Below the pieces are notes generated by a model. That model ran no database searches, was not told the DNA's origin, and worked only from the letters and a program-made list of their open reading frames with translations. Of a stretch of DNA of 64,000 nt, positions 1 through 11,239 are shown piece by piece. Each line of letters begins with the position of its first letter. Positions within the stretch are counted from its first letter, which is position 1. The position numbers and the translations under genes were made by a program. This DNA is from Leguminivora glycinivorella. Taxonomy: Eukaryota; Arthropoda; Insecta; Lepidoptera; Tortricidae. The DNA lies in contig NC_062983.1 of the NCBI RefSeq assembly GCF_023078275.1, positions 5,697,001 to 5,761,000 on the forward strand, given 5' to 3'.

Positions 1-850
1 TGTCTACAAAGTCATAAAATTACAATATAATTCTTAATCATCGGAGTGCAGAAGTTGGTCACTATTTTTTATTTCATGCTAAAATGTACAACATTAAATA
101 CCAAAGAAATACTCAGTGAATAACGTAGAAAATATATATGTATTATAACTTAATGTTTTAAAATAATCGTCCTAACATCATCATAATTTTACATACATAA
201 ACTTAAACTCACGTCTGTCTTCCCAAACGGCGTGTAATTGCATGACTTATAAATAAAAATGTATTAATCAATCCTTATTCAAAAATTTGTTAGTTTCTTT
301 AAAAAAAACATACATACATATAATCACGCCTGTATCCCATAAAGGGTCAGGCAGAGCACAGTAGTATTTAGTAGTTACTAAGTTAAAAATAAATAAGATC
401 AATAATAAAAACAAATTGCGAATTTTCGCTTCTGCACAGCGCACGGCAACAAATGCTCCCGCGTGCACTCTAAGCGGATCGCGAGCGCGTGAAGTGCCGT
501 CGCGTACCATAGTGGGCACAACTGTCTGCACGCACATCATCTCTATTCCTACGTAATACGGCCCACTGACACTCGGCAAATACTGTTACTGTAAATACAC
601 GATTCCACACGCACTATCGCATGACTGATTATGCATGTGTGTGTGTTGGCGCGTAATTATTTCTTAACTTTTTAAAGATAGTGACGTATCACTGACGTTT
701 CTTGCGAGCATACTCAATTAGTTCAATGTGTGCGTGAGGTGTGCGTGTTTTTAAGCGTTTTTCGATGTGTTGTATTTTTTAACACTTAAGAAAGTTGAGT
801 CAGTGTCAGTCCAAGTTAAGACGATAAAACGAAACGGCCCGACACTGATA
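1..850. other. No gene seen; AT-rich intergenic DNA
   Basis: I see no coding exon with splice signals. The only recognisable piece is a short stretch near 313-360 that matches the start of the dispersed repeat at 17740-17965. The open frames here are short and lack family similarity. Confidence 0.6.
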
Positions 851-851
851 T

Positions 852-1071
852 AGTACATTACGATACAAGTGCGTAAAAAAGGGAAGTTCGAAACGAGTGG
901 CGATAAATTAAAACACGACCGAACGACACGAGTTACGAATTTCCTTTTTGCACGTGTATCGTACGACGTTTTTCAGTACAGATGGCACTCCGAAGTTTCG
1001 ACCTGGCATATAATATAATGAACCACTTCTCACACTAGTGCGTATAAAAAACACCATCTGTACTGAAAAAT
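852..1071 (-). repeat. Dispersed repeat B with internal 17-bp inverted termini
   Basis: The stretch is closely repeated in reverse complement at 12642-12871, with further partial copies at 13800-13950 and 44710-44890. Inside it, 969-985 (TTTTTCAGTACAGATGG) and 1054-1070 are perfect inverted repeats enclosing 68 bp, which looks like a small MITE nested in or forming part of the larger repeat. No protein is encoded. Confidence 0.6.
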
Positions 1072-1072
1072 G

Positions 1073-1315
1073 CATTGTTATTCAGATTCTGAAATTTCGT
1101 TACGATTGATTAAGTTTTGAAGGAGGAAACAGTCGAGAGCGTAACCTCGATTAAAAAAAAATTCACAATATCTTTTACGAGTTGTTCTGAATGGACAATT
1201 TTTTTTCGATAAATCTATGTAGTTAATAATACTAGTATTATATTTAGCTAAATTTCCCAAATTGAAAGGGAGGCTCCTTTCCATTTTAGCATTTTCGCTC
1301 CTGTAGCGTCTTAAG
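1073..1315 (+). repeat. Dispersed repeat A (also at 31728-31965)
   Basis: About 240 bp beginning ATTCAGATTCTGAAATTTCG and ending near CTCCTGTAGCGTCTTAA recurs in the same orientation at 31728-31965 with modest divergence. It abuts repeat B directly. No coding capacity; class unknown. Confidence 0.6.
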
Positions 1316-1579
1316 TTGGCAGCGATTTTAATAGCACAGATGGTGCTAATACTGCTAATGTAATTTTTAAGGTCAAACTTCGATGAAATTGTTTCATTTA
1401 CTTAGTTTAACCCTTGGAGAGACTGGGCTAAAAGTAACGTAGCCAACCAGAGCCACCAGACCAAACTAAGTTTGCAGCGATTTTGATAACCTAAACGGTG
1501 TGTGTTATTTTTAAAGGTCAATCTTTTATCACACTTAGTTAACCCTTGCACTGTTTGGGCTATCTAAATCACAGCAATT

Positions 1580-1676
1580 ACTTTTAAATCGGGACTTAAT
1601 CGCGTATCACTACATATTAAACTACCTAACCTCCAACGTTTCAGGGACCGCGTTGTCCCCGTGGTCTCGAAGGAGA
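1580..1676 (-). mobile_element. Penelope-like element 3' end fragment
   Basis: This matches the terminal part of the Penelope-like element at 7654-9199 (the AAATCGGGACTTAATCGCG end and the following CCAACGTTTC and GTTGTCCCCGTGGTCTC blocks). Only the noncoding 3' tail survives, in the orientation of the left arm of that element. Confidence 0.65.
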
Positions 1677-2027
1677 CTCCTAAAAAAAGAAAAATGGAAT
1701 ATAAGTAATTAAAATGAGAAAAATCATGTATAGGTAATATCTAATCGTGAAAGTTTAAACCAGTGAAAATCACAGTAGTTTGGTCTCTATTTGTGAGTGT
1801 GAACGGGAAAACGTGCCACTTTGTCGATGGCTATAAAGCCGCTTTGTCAGTTTATCCATATAAATATACAAGTAAATCTCGCCTTAATGGTAACCGACAA
1901 AGTGGGACGTTTTACTAAACACACTCATATTTTATAGTCTACTACATAAAACATGTAAAAAAAACCAAAGACTGCAGACAAAGACAATGTATTGCTAATT
2001 TAGATTTTTAGATAATATTTTCATTAT

Positions 2028-2122
2028 GTACAGTCGACTACAAAGAGATGTATCCACTTTTTCACCTTATCACATTGCAATAAGGTGAAAAAGTGGATAC
2101 ATCTCTTTGTAGTCGACTGTAC
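2028..2122. mobile_element. Perfect palindromic MITE with TACAGTC termini
   Basis: Two arms of 43 bp (2028-2070 and 2080-2122) are exact reverse complements around a 9-bp loop. The ends read GTACAGTCG and CGACTGTAC. This is one of six short palindromes in the window sharing the TACAGTC terminus; the arm interior is unrelated to the others. The lack of any mismatch suggests a young insertion. Confidence 0.7.
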
Positions 2123-2354
2123 CTACACTGTGACACGCAACATGCAACTTAATTTGCAACGCATCCACTCTGCGTACAATTATGTTCCTTTTTTTAAAGT
2201 TTAGTCTTAGTTTCTTACATAATTATGTAAATATGTTCATGTAAATAAAAACTATAATTATTTAATTGTCTTCCTAAGGTAAGGTAGGTAGTAGGTAGGT
2301 ATTATTTTAATTTGTATGGTCTACGAAAATATATTCACACATCACACACACTCA

Positions 2355-2430
2355 CATCATATCAGCCCTTTATCGCCCACTGCTGAGCATAGGCCTCTCT
2401 TCTAGTACGCCACTTCTCCCGGTCCTGGGG
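2355..2430 (-). mobile_element. LINE 3' coding tail fragment
   Basis: Read on the minus strand it encodes QDREKWRTRREAYAQQWAIK followed by G and a stop, the C-terminal tail of a common lepidopteran non-LTR retrotransposon ORF2. The same tail is at 34495-34690 (+) and 41928-41990 (-). It is a heavily 5'-truncated relic. Confidence 0.65.
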
Positions 2431-2735
2431 GCCTATTTTTGATTCTCACTGTCACTAAAATAACGGTTGAAAATGGTGACTTGCCTATTATTTTCAGTGA
2501 CAATTTTCTGAATTCGAACGCGTGAGACTCAGAAATCGGCCCGCTGGGCTAATCTCATCCAGTTGTGATATACCTACATATACATATTCACGATATACCT
2601 ACTTAATTTATATTTTTTATAAATTATACATACAATAAGGCGATGTTTTCGAACCATAGATTCAATATCTTATCGACAACCGACCATGTGGTTACCTTTT
2701 GATTTTTAACCCTTAAATGCATAATGATGTATAAT

Positions 2736-2759
2736 GTATATATATATATATATATATAT
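2736..2759. repeat. (TA)n microsatellite
   Basis: About twelve uninterrupted TA dinucleotides in otherwise featureless DNA. Confidence 0.9.
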
Positions 2760-2989
2760 GCATCATATCTTTGATGGCCCGTGGCTCAATATGTAGCTAT
2801 CCAAAATCACATTTATTACTTAATATTATTCATCAAAATTCTTTATATTAATATACAAGTAAATCTGCAAATACATATCAGATTACAGCTTATATTAATT
2901 CTACGTTTGCCCGTATTGTTTAATAGTATTTTTTTTATAAACAATTAAAAAAAACTTAATACATATTATGATTTATGATTTACTATTTA

Positions 2990-3053
2990 TTAACCCCCGA
3001 CGCAAAAACGAAGGGGTGTTATAAGTTTGACGTGTCTGTCTGTCTGTCTGTCC

Positions 3054-3087
<34 letters not shown>

Positions 3088-3100
3088 ATGTCTGTCTGTA

Positions 3101-3131
<31 letters not shown>

Positions 3132-3306
3132 GTGTGTGTCTGTCTGTGGCATCATAGCTCCCGAACGGATGAACCGATTTAGATTTCGTTTTTTTTGTCT
3201 GAAAGCTGAGTTAGTCGGGAGTGTTCTTCCATGTTTCATGAAAATCGGTCTACTATGTCGCAGTCGGGGGTTTTTTCAAAATTTTAATTTTGTGGTTAGG
3301 TTATTA
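2990..3306 (+). mobile_element. TCTG-rich dispersed repeat (CCCCCGACGC family), full copy
   Basis: The element begins TTAACCCCCGACGCAAAAAC, then GTGTTATAAGTTTGACGTG, a (TCTG)n tract, a conserved block (GGATGAACCGATTTAGAT, GAAAGCTGAGTTAGTCGGG) and ends near GGTCGGGGGTTTTTTCAAAA. The ends, CCCCCGAC and GTCGGGGG, are inverted. Other copies lie at 10953, 18208, 18645, 21725, 40828, 48905, 49763 and 50790. The open frames across the TCTG tract are low-complexity and not genes. I recognise the family as widespread in Lepidoptera but cannot class it firmly. Confidence 0.75.
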
Positions 3307-3604
3307 TTTAAGGATTGAAATGAGGATTGATGAGGAAGGAAATGGCGGAAAAGTGTGAAAAAAACAGGATTATGGCGATTTTTAGTATGTGACTTAGGCT
3401 GATTTTTTTTAGGGTTAGTAATTATTTTAAGTTTAAACATTTTACCATAGGGGTGTCACAAATAGTGTAACTTTCTAATATGTAGTAGTAAAACTTTAGT
3501 TAGTTAGCGATAGAGCTAGCTACAGTAGCTACGATACACGTACCTAAGCGATTGTGACATTGGCTAACCCTGGTCTCTACCTACGCTGAATATCTACTAT
3601 AACT

Positions 3605-3780
3605 TATAAATTATTATAAATGGGAAAGTGTGTGTGTCTGTTTGTTTGTCCGTCTTTCACGGCCAAACGGAGCGACGAATTGACGTGACTTTTTAAGTGG
3701 AAATAGTTGAAGGGATGGAGAGTGGCATAGGCTACTTTTTGTCTCTTTCTAACGCGTGCGAAGCCGCGGGCAAAAGCTAG
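3605..3780 (+). mobile_element. Short non-autonomous Helitron
   Basis: The stretch runs from TTATTATAAATGGGAAAGTG to GCGAAGCCGCGGGCAAAAG followed by CTAG at 3777-3780 and a host T. A CCGCGG-type hairpin just upstream of a terminal CTAG is the Helitron 3' signature. The same family recurs on the minus strand at 19040-19198, 22715-22850 and 23196-23450, and as a fragment at 21140-21265. Confidence 0.7.
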
Positions 3781-3846
3781 TTTGATACATTTTTAACAGC
3801 CTGGCTCTGTCGCGCCACTACAGGAAAGCGATAGAGAGAGCATAGA

Positions 3847-4165
3847 TTAAATATAAGAACATCATACCATCCTATACATTAAAAATATTAAAATGCGACC
3901 GCCTAAGAACGCGCATGCACTGCACCACACATAGATGGCGCCACAAAAAAAATGCCTTGTTGACATCGATTATTTGTAGATTGGCGTTAAGTGTCACTTT
4001 CGAGCAATAAATCTATGTCAAAAGTGACACTTAACGCCATCTACACGTATAATCGAAAGCTACAAGACATTTTTTACGGCGCCATCTATGTGTGGTGTAG
4101 TGTATGCACGTTCTTAGGCGGTCGCATTTTTAATGTATGGGATGGTATGATCTTCTTATATTTAA
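3847..4165. mobile_element. Long palindromic foldback MITE
   Basis: Arms of roughly 140 bp are imperfect reverse complements: TTAAATATAAGAACATCATA at the left pairs with the end at 4146-4165, and the ATGCGACCGCCTAAGAACG and GTTAAGTGTCACTTT blocks also mirror. No coding capacity. Confidence 0.7.
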
Positions 4166-4317
4166 CCCCTGTATGCTTAGACACGGATCCGTGCGTGGGA
4201 ATTTTAATCAATTGTTTTAAATGTCAAGGTCGCTATTTCAATGATCAAAATTGACAGGGCGCATACGAAGGGTTAATCTATGAAGAGAGCTAGCTACGAT
4301 ATTCTTACGAAGCTTAA

Positions 4318-5306
4318 CACGTTCGCTGCGGCAAGCCAAAACCTTAACCCAAAATCTAGTGCGTTACGAGGCCCAATCCGCCCCGTAATAGTTTACACCG
4401 TAGTGCGTTACGGATATAAAAGTGCCCCGTACGCCTGCCTAAGTCTGTTAAAAGTGTTGTAAGTTCCTGAAGATTTTCCAATATTTTTTTCGACTAACTG
4501 TAAGAGTATGAAATTTCCTACGTCTCATTATCCCCGCACGTGGATACGATAAAAACTCACAAAATTATATAGGAAAGAAAATACGGGGTTATTTTATCCC
4601 CGTATCGCACTAAAATTGAAAAAATACGGGGCTTAGTACACCCCGTAACGCATGTAATATATTAATTAGTAGTGATGGGAAATAAAAATATCGATGTATA
4701 TGCTGTATCAATAAAAAAATACACATCAAAAATATGATAGTTCGCACTTGTATTTTTGTGAAAGTAGTTAATATAATTAAGTAACAAAGATACATAAAAT
4801 AAGATAAACCACCACCGTTTTTACATATTAAAAACATATATTTAATTACCTGCCTGTAATTAGATGTCAATTTGTGGTGATTTTGACGTTTATTGTGTGG
4901 GATAACCTTTGTTTTTGGAATATAGTAGTTCTAACGTGTGGTTCGAGCGCTTCATTTTTAATTTGCCGATAACAAGTATTTCAGTAAGCACTGCACTAGC
5001 GATACTATGCCCACAACCCCGTACGGGCCAGCAAATCCTTTTACGGGGTTCACGGAGACCCGTATCGCACTAGAAGGTAATTTTTGTCCCCTGGTCGGTA
5101 CGGGGTTCCTGAGACCCCGTATATAATTAATATATCAATAAATAATACTTTTGAACAGAAATCCAAATGTATATTTGTCATTTTCGTAGTTGTAAAAATG
5201 ACCAAAATACAGCTTCCGCACCAGTGGAGTGAACACGATTTTTCTCACCCGCACTGAGTGATGACAGTGTACGGGGTTCAAAAACCCCCGTAACGCAGTG
5301 AACGTG
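4318..5306. mobile_element. TTAA-flanked foldback element (piggyBac-like target site)
   Basis: The ends CACGTTCGCTGCG (4318) and CGCAGTGAACGTG (5306) are near-perfect inverted repeats, each bordered by TTAA (4314-4317 and 5307-5310). The interior repeats ACCCCGTA or TACGGGGT motifs in both orientations, so it folds over its length. TTAA duplication is characteristic of piggyBac-type insertion; no transposase frame remains. The terminal bases are not the usual piggyBac CCC, so the class is tentative. Confidence 0.5.
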
Positions 5307-5637
5307 TTAAGCGATCGTGTCTCTCGGTCTACCGATTATTCGATACATTTTTTATTGCCACTGCAATCGACAAATCATCTTCTGACAGCGGCCATCATGG
5401 TATTACCATATGAAACAATCGAATAGTAAAAAATCAAAGAGGGTGCCGTCAAAGTACATACCAATATGACAACCTGTAAAAACTGGCTATTTTTACTCTG
5501 TTGAATTTTACAACATAATCTGTGGCTACAAGTAAATATGAAGAGATTTTGAATTACGTTTTTTAAAACTTTATAAGGTACAAAGGTTTTGGCGAGGATT
5601 TTGAAGTTTACATGTTTATGTGCATACATACAAAGTG

Positions 5638-5730
5638 GTACAGTCAGCCAAAAAAGTGGTTCACCACTCTAACCTTATGTGTTTTAAATGGAGTTGAAAA
5701 GTGGTAAACCACTTTCTTGGCTGACTGTAC
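5638..5730. mobile_element. Palindromic MITE with TACAGTC termini
   Basis: The ends GTACAGTCAGCCAA and TTGGCTGACTGTAC are exact inverses, and the AAAGTGGTTCACCAC and GTGGTAAACCACTTT blocks pair inside. It is closely related to the palindromes at 25217-25299 and 59279-59361. Confidence 0.7.
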
Positions 5731-6694
5731 ATTTTACTCGAGAATGTCACTTAAACAAGTAGCTTTGTCGCTTTCCAATAAAGACTAAATTTGTTAATTT
5801 TTTATACGAATTAAGTATAAGTATCTCTTAAAGCGTCCTTATGCTTAAGCGACATTATGGTTGGTAACTTGGTACCTTTTGCTTGAAAACAATACAAGTA
5901 TGTATTATCGGTCCGACAGCTGATGGAGGATACGATACGACATCGTTGAAATTATCGAAGGTCCTTTCCGATGTATCTGATGTACTTAACCTATTCAAGT
6001 AACATTCATTTATTACGTAAGGCGACTTTTTCCACTTTTGCACCCCTCCCCTATGTAAGAAATAATTGAGATAACATAGACCGACTCTCTCATTTAAAAT
6101 ATTTAGGTAATAAATCTTAAGGATTTTACACGAAAACAATAAATAAGTAGTTTATTTTAGGGAGTTTTTTAATTATACGATGAGATTGATCAATATTTTT
6201 TTGACTTTCTTTTGCACCTACAAATGTTGGTTAACTAACAATCACACGCGTAACGCACACGCACACACACGTGTGTGTGCACCCTACTGTATTGTTTTTA
6301 GAGTTATGTCTGTACAAGTGTACAGTCAACAACACAGCTGCGAATACAGACAAAGTGGCAAAAATATATATACACACCTTAATGTACGGGCAATAAAGTT
6401 CTGTATACATATTTAAAAAAAAATTTGTGACACATTTACAAAAGTAACCTTCATGGTGCAAATCTGTCCGTCTGTCGGTTTTGCATTGCGGTGTGTATTC
6501 TGCTTTCATTCGATATCGAATCAGGCAATGTGTAAACGCTGTATGGGGCAGCTGGTTTCGTTTCGTGTTTTGTGTGACTTTTAAGAGTAACACCGTATTA
6601 CACTGAGACCGCTTATCCATACAAACCTAGCTTAAATTTTCTCTTTTGGATAACTGATTTGGAAATTGCTTAAATTAAATAATTTTATATATTC

Positions 6695-6817
6695 CTGATA
6701 CGCAATAATGTGTCATCCCACTATGCATTTTGCAATAAAATATCAACTCAAAAATTTATTAAGGTAGACATTTTATCGCAAAATGCATATATGTAGGATG
6801 ACATTATTGCATATCAG
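6695..6817. mobile_element. Palindromic MITE
   Basis: Arms of about 45 bp built on ACGCAATAATG, GTCATCC and TGCATTTTGC are reverse complements of 6772-6817 with a few mismatches. No coding capacity. Confidence 0.65.
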
Positions 6818-7139
6818 CATCCAATAGGCTACTTCACCCTTTTTTAAAGTCTGTCTTATATGATTAAGTACTGTCCAATTAACCGAAATAAAATATTACC
6901 ATATTTTATTATGACCTAAAAACGGCAAAAAATATTTTTTCCCCCTAGCTCGGAAACACGTGTTTTGTCCTTTAATACCAGCGGGTAAAAACGCATTTTA
7001 TCCACTAGTGGGTAAAGTGATTTGACCTTGAATAAAGTCAAATTAACTGCTTTAAAATTGATAAAAGTAGGTGAATCTAGTAATAAAGATGATTTACCAC
7101 CTGTGGAACTATTGGAAGCAGTGATAAACGCATTTTTTG

Positions 7140-7375
7140 CGTTGTAGTTTCCTCGCTATAGTGAGGGGAAAAGTTTTGTGTTACACTCGGGTGCAAATGT
7201 ATTTTACTTCTCGTGTGTTAAAAAACTCGCAAGTTCAGGATTCTATTCTCGAACCACTCGCTTCGCTCGTGGTTCAACTATAGCATCCTTTCACTTGCTC
7301 GTTTTTCAATTCCACACTCGGCGTTAAAATACAACTTTGCCCCCTTGTATAACAAATAACTATTTCACCTCACTC
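7140..7375 (+). repeat. Dispersed repeat with CACTCGCTTCGCTCG core
   Basis: The block running from TTTCCTCGCTATAGTGAGG through ACCACTCGCTTCGCTCGTGG to ACAACTTTGCCCCCTTGTA recurs at 9620-9890 and, more diverged, at 37650-37835. Related leading segments occur at 6950-7030 and 48775-48900. No ORF; class unknown. Confidence 0.55.
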
Positions 7376-7769
7376 GCTAGGAAAGGACTTTTCTATTCTT
7401 TAAAAACAGATAGCAAAATCGCATTTTATCCACAAGAGTGCAAAGAATATTTGAAATCCGAACGTGTCATTAGTTACATTTTTAAATTAATTAATTATTA
7501 ATTTTTATAATTTAATGTAATGATTTTTGTGATTTTGAAATATGTACTTATGATTATTTTACCTACTTGTAAATAGTGTATGAAAGATGAATGTGACGAT
7601 GTACAATTAATACAAATAAATATTCTGATTTAAACTTTCACGATTATTACACATCATTATTTTTAAAATCGGGACTTAATCGCGTATAACTACATATTAA
7701 AACTGACCTCCAACGTTTCAAGGACGGCGTTGTCCCCGTGGTCTCGGAGAAGACTGGCTTGAAATGACA

Positions 7770-8272
7770 TCAACACCTTCTGACAGCCGCGCGAGTTTTT
7801 CGAACTACCCGCACTTGGTTTTGATTATCAACTTGAACTGTTTGCGCACTAGGGATGTTACTCTGTCGACATACAACACTGACGATATTTGATTTAACGA
7901 CTGTCGATATTATTTTCGGCTTACACTTATTAATGACAGGATTCCATGTGGATGAGATCCTAAAACCTTCGTCCCGATTGAAATTGCGATGTTTTTTGAT
8001 TTCAATGGCTTCACGCACTTTTCTACTGTAGAAATGGCGTTCCGTGGAAAGGACTTTAGGGTCATGTAGTTCGATCCAGTGGTTTGGCCCTGACTCTAAC
8101 AAATGTTCAGCCACGGCAGACTTGTTGACCTGACGATTTTTCACAGCCGCGATGTGCTCCTTTACCCTTTCTTCTATGGTGCGCTTAGCTCCAATGTAGG
8201 AGCTACCACAACTGCAATCAATTTTATAAACGCCAGGTGATTGAAACGGTATAACGTCCTTAGGTGATCTTA
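7770..8272 (-). pseudogene. GIY-YIG endonuclease fragment, left inverted arm of Penelope-like element
   Basis: The minus strand repeats the C-terminal 160 or so residues of the protein at 8319-9083 almost exactly, ending in the same AVRRC and stop. It lacks its own start and the N-terminal linker because the arm ends at 8272. The GIY-YIG core is affected by the 3-bp deletion directly after YIG. Confidence 0.7.
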
Positions 8273-8318
8273 GCTACCACACCACCCGCGCCACCTGCAG
8301 TCAGTTGTCTCATCGCTG

Positions 8319-9083
8319 GTGAATAGAGCGTATGATCTGTGTGACCCTGAATATTTGAAGGATGAGTTGTCACATATTCAGGAGGTGCTTAGAAGGAACG
8401 GGTACAAGAATAAAAAGTGGCAACCTAGACGGAAGGCAAGGGGGAAACGTCCTGAGGTGTCCAGACAACCGGCATTTCTGCCGTATGTTAAAGGTGTGAC
8501 GGATAAGGTTGGTACAGTACTTGGAAAGTACTCTATAAAGACGGTGTACACGCCATTATCCAAAGTTGCAGGAAGCCTAAGATCACCTAAGGACGTTATA
8601 CCGTTTCAATCACCTGGCGTTTATAAAATTGATTGCAGTTGTGGTAGCTCCTACATTGGAGAAACTAAGCGCACCATAGAAGAAAGGGTAAAGGAGCACA
8701 TCGCGGCTGTGAAAAATCGTCAGGTCAACAAGTCTGCCGTGGCTGAACATTTGTTAGAGTCAGGGCCAAACCACTGGATCGAACTACATGACCCTAAAGT
8801 CCTTTCCACGGAACGCCATTTCTACAGTAGAAAAGTGCGTGAAGCCATTGAAATCAAAAAACATCGCAATTTCAATCGGGACGAAGGTTTTAGGATCTCA
8901 TCCACATGGAATCCTGTCATTAATAAGTGTAAGCCGAAAATAATATCGACAGTCGTTAAATCAAATATCGTCAGTGTTGTATGTCGACAGAGTAACATCC
9001 CTAGTGCGCAAACAGTTCAAGTTGATAATCAAAACCAAGTGCGGGTAGTTCGAAAAACTCGCGCGGCTGTCAGAAGGTGTTGA
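8319..9083 (+). CDS. Penelope-like element C-terminal protein with GIY-YIG endonuclease
   Basis: A 254-residue open frame. Residues 12-95 (LKDELSHIQEVLRRNGY, then FLPYVKGVTDKV and KYSIKTVYTPLSK) resemble the segment that follows the reverse transcriptase thumb in Penelope-like elements. Residues 100-128 form a GIY-YIG nuclease core: GVY at 100-102, the CSCG metal-binding-like knuckle at 106-109, YIG at 112-114, an Arg-rich helix and His127. In the family this nuclease nicks the target before reverse transcription. Here the upstream RT domain is absent, so the frame is a 5'-truncated remnant and unlikely to be autonomous. The ATG is simply the first in the frame; codons before it belong to the truncated element or to flanking DNA. 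Confidence 0.75.
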   Translation: MNRAYDLCDPEYLKDELSHIQEVLRRNGYKNKKWQPRRKARGKRPEVSRQPAFLPYVKGVTDKVGTVLGKYSIKTVYTPLSKVAGSLRSPKDVIPFQSPGVYKIDCSCGSSYIGETKRTIEERVKEHIAAVKNRQVNKSAVAEHLLESGPNHWIELHDPKVLSTERHFYSRKVREAIEIKKHRNFNRDEGFRISSTWNPVINKCKPKIISTVVKSNIVSVVCRQSNIPSAQTVQVDNQNQVRVVRKTRAAVRRC

Positions 9084-9199
9084 TGTCATTTCAAGCCAGT
9101 CTTCTCCGAGACCACGGGGACAACGCCGTCCTTGAAACGTTGGAGGTCAGTTTTAATATGTAGTTATACGCGATTAAGTCCCGATTTTAAAAATAATGA

Positions 9200-10950
9200 A
9201 TAAATATTCTGTTCTATTCTATTCTAAATATAATTTCATGTAAAGGCATCTCCCAGACAGGACAATTTTCTCCTTGTGCTTAAATTGTCTTAACAAATCA
9301 TGTGATACGAACGTAAAAATAATTTCGTATCGAATTTTATCAGACTAAAAACATAAAATTCAAACAATTTTATAACATGATTTTACCATAAGACACTTGA
9401 AATCGTACAAGAAATTGTATTTTTGACTCTTCCATTGTACTTATTCAGAACGCACCTTAAGTAACATTGAAATCTCAAAACGCGTGAAACGGAACGCACC
9501 CAAATATAATTCTTAATTTGAAACTTTTGTGGTGTCGGTCGGTACTTCGTGGAAATTGTAATAAATGCGAATTGATTGATTTCTGTGCAATTATGTTCCA
9601 GGTGTTTTTATTGCGTGTTTTCTCGCTTTAGTGAGGTGAAAAGTTATGTGTTACTCACGGGATGCAAAGTTATTTTAACTCGTGTGTATTGCAACACTCT
9701 CTACGCTCAGGATTCTATTTTTGAACTACTCGCTTCGCTCATGATTCTATTTTCGAACCACTCGCTTCGCTCGTGGTTCAACCATAGAATCCATTCGCTC
9801 GCTCGTAGTTCAACCCTAGAATCCATTCGCTAGTTCGTGTTGCAATTCCACACTCGGTTAAAATACAACTTTGCTCCCTTGTATAACATAAATAACTATT
9901 AAAATATACTTTTACGTAATCAGGCGAAAACAACACAGTCATGTTAATCTATAAATTATCTGCACATCAGGTCATTATATTCGAAAACAAAATTTTCTGA
10001 CTTTTAAGTAATGAGGCATAAAGTTCATTATGTCAGTGATTGTTTTGACTAAATTATTTTTTAGTTCGAATTCGATGACGTCACTACATCGCTGACAGCG
10101 TTTTCGGTGGCCAAAATAAATAAAAAATTATACACATTTAAATCGAAAATACGTAGTCATCATACACTTTTAATATGTACCTACCTAAAGTCTATAAATA
10201 ATGTTTTTTTTGTCAAATGGGTGAATCACTACATTATTAGGTCTGACAGTGATTTTTTAACGATTTTCGGTGGAAGAGACACTTTTTTCATACAAACAGC
10301 TATGTCCACTGGGTCACTGCTCGAAATAAAAAATTATACACATTTTAATATATCGACTAATACGACCACATAGTCATCATAAACTTTTAATACAGGACAA
10401 TCATTTATTGTGCCTAAATTCGATATGTCTACCTAAATGTAAAAATGCAATTTCATAATCTCAACATCCAGGGAGGAAAATGGAACCTTTTTCTTGTCAA
10501 ATATTTCCATACCATACCGAGCATGAACATTCCACACCCGTTTGATACAACAGATAAACCAAACAGTTAATTAGGCTCATGTCGATGCAAATCTGCCCCC
10601 CCTGACCTTGACATTGCGTGTACGCCGACAATTTATTAACAGGGCTTCCTTTTTAATTTCCTAAAGGTATAATGCCAGTTTCGAGCTGTATTGCAAAGAG
10701 AATATAGTTGAGTTCATTTTGAAAAAAAAACGGGTGAATTCAACTCTGTTCCTTTGAAAATGGTTTTAGTTACATTCAGGTACTGTGGTTGGACACTACA
10801 CTGTCACGATTAGGCGTTTCCGTTCGGCTCGCATTGCTACGTAGCAATTATAGACGGTCAACCAAATATTGGCACTAAAAAAGGCGGCAAATTTGAGTAA
10901 GCGCCATCTATGAAGCAACCAAATATGTAGACGCCTGCACCTTACTGCTT
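9200..10950. other. No gene seen; AT-rich with dispersed repeats
   Basis: Apart from the CACTCGCTTCGCTCG-core repeat at 9620-9890 I find no exon, RNA gene or element end. Open frames of 80-90 codons here have no recognisable content. Confidence 0.5.
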
Positions 10951-10952
10951 TT

Positions 10953-11015
10953 TTAACCCCCGACGCAAGAACGACGGGGTGTTATAAGTTTGACGTGTTT
11001 GTTTGTCTGTTTGTA

Positions 11016-11058
<43 letters not shown>

Positions 11059-11235
11059 TCGTCTGTCTGTGTGTGTGTGTCTGTGGCATCATAGCGCCCG
11101 AACGGATGAACCGATTTAGATTTATTTTGTTTTGTTTGAAAGCTGAGTTAGTCGGGAGTGTTCTTAGCCATGTTTCATGAAAATCATTCTACTAAGTCGC
11201 GGTTTTTTTTTTTTATTTTAATTTTGTGGTTTTGT
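10953..11235 (+). mobile_element. TCTG-rich dispersed repeat (CCCCCGACGC family)
   Basis: Same order of blocks as the copy at 2990: TAACCCCCGACGC, a (TCTG)n tract, GGATGAACCGATTTAGAT and GAGTTAGTCGGGAGTG. The 3' end is eroded into a T-run. Confidence 0.7.
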
Positions 11236-11239
11236 TAGT

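Larger units (their letters stand above)
7654..9199. mobile_element. Penelope-like element in head-to-head inverted arrangement
   Basis: Two near-identical arms, 7654-8272 (minus orientation, 619 bp) and 8578-9199 (plus, 622 bp), flank a unique 305-bp centre. They differ by a 3-bp deletion in the left arm, which turns YIGETKR into YIGAKR. The arms carry the GIY-YIG coding region and 3' tail of a Penelope-like retroelement. Inverted partial copies joined to a fuller copy are known for Penelope-like elements; the near identity points to one recent insertion. The reverse transcriptase body is missing. Confidence 0.75.

Noticed and set aside
2973..3318. Cys/Ser/Val-rich and Thr/Asp/Arg-rich ORFs over the TCTG tract
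   Set aside because: Low-complexity translations of a microsatellite inside a dispersed repeat, recurring at each copy.
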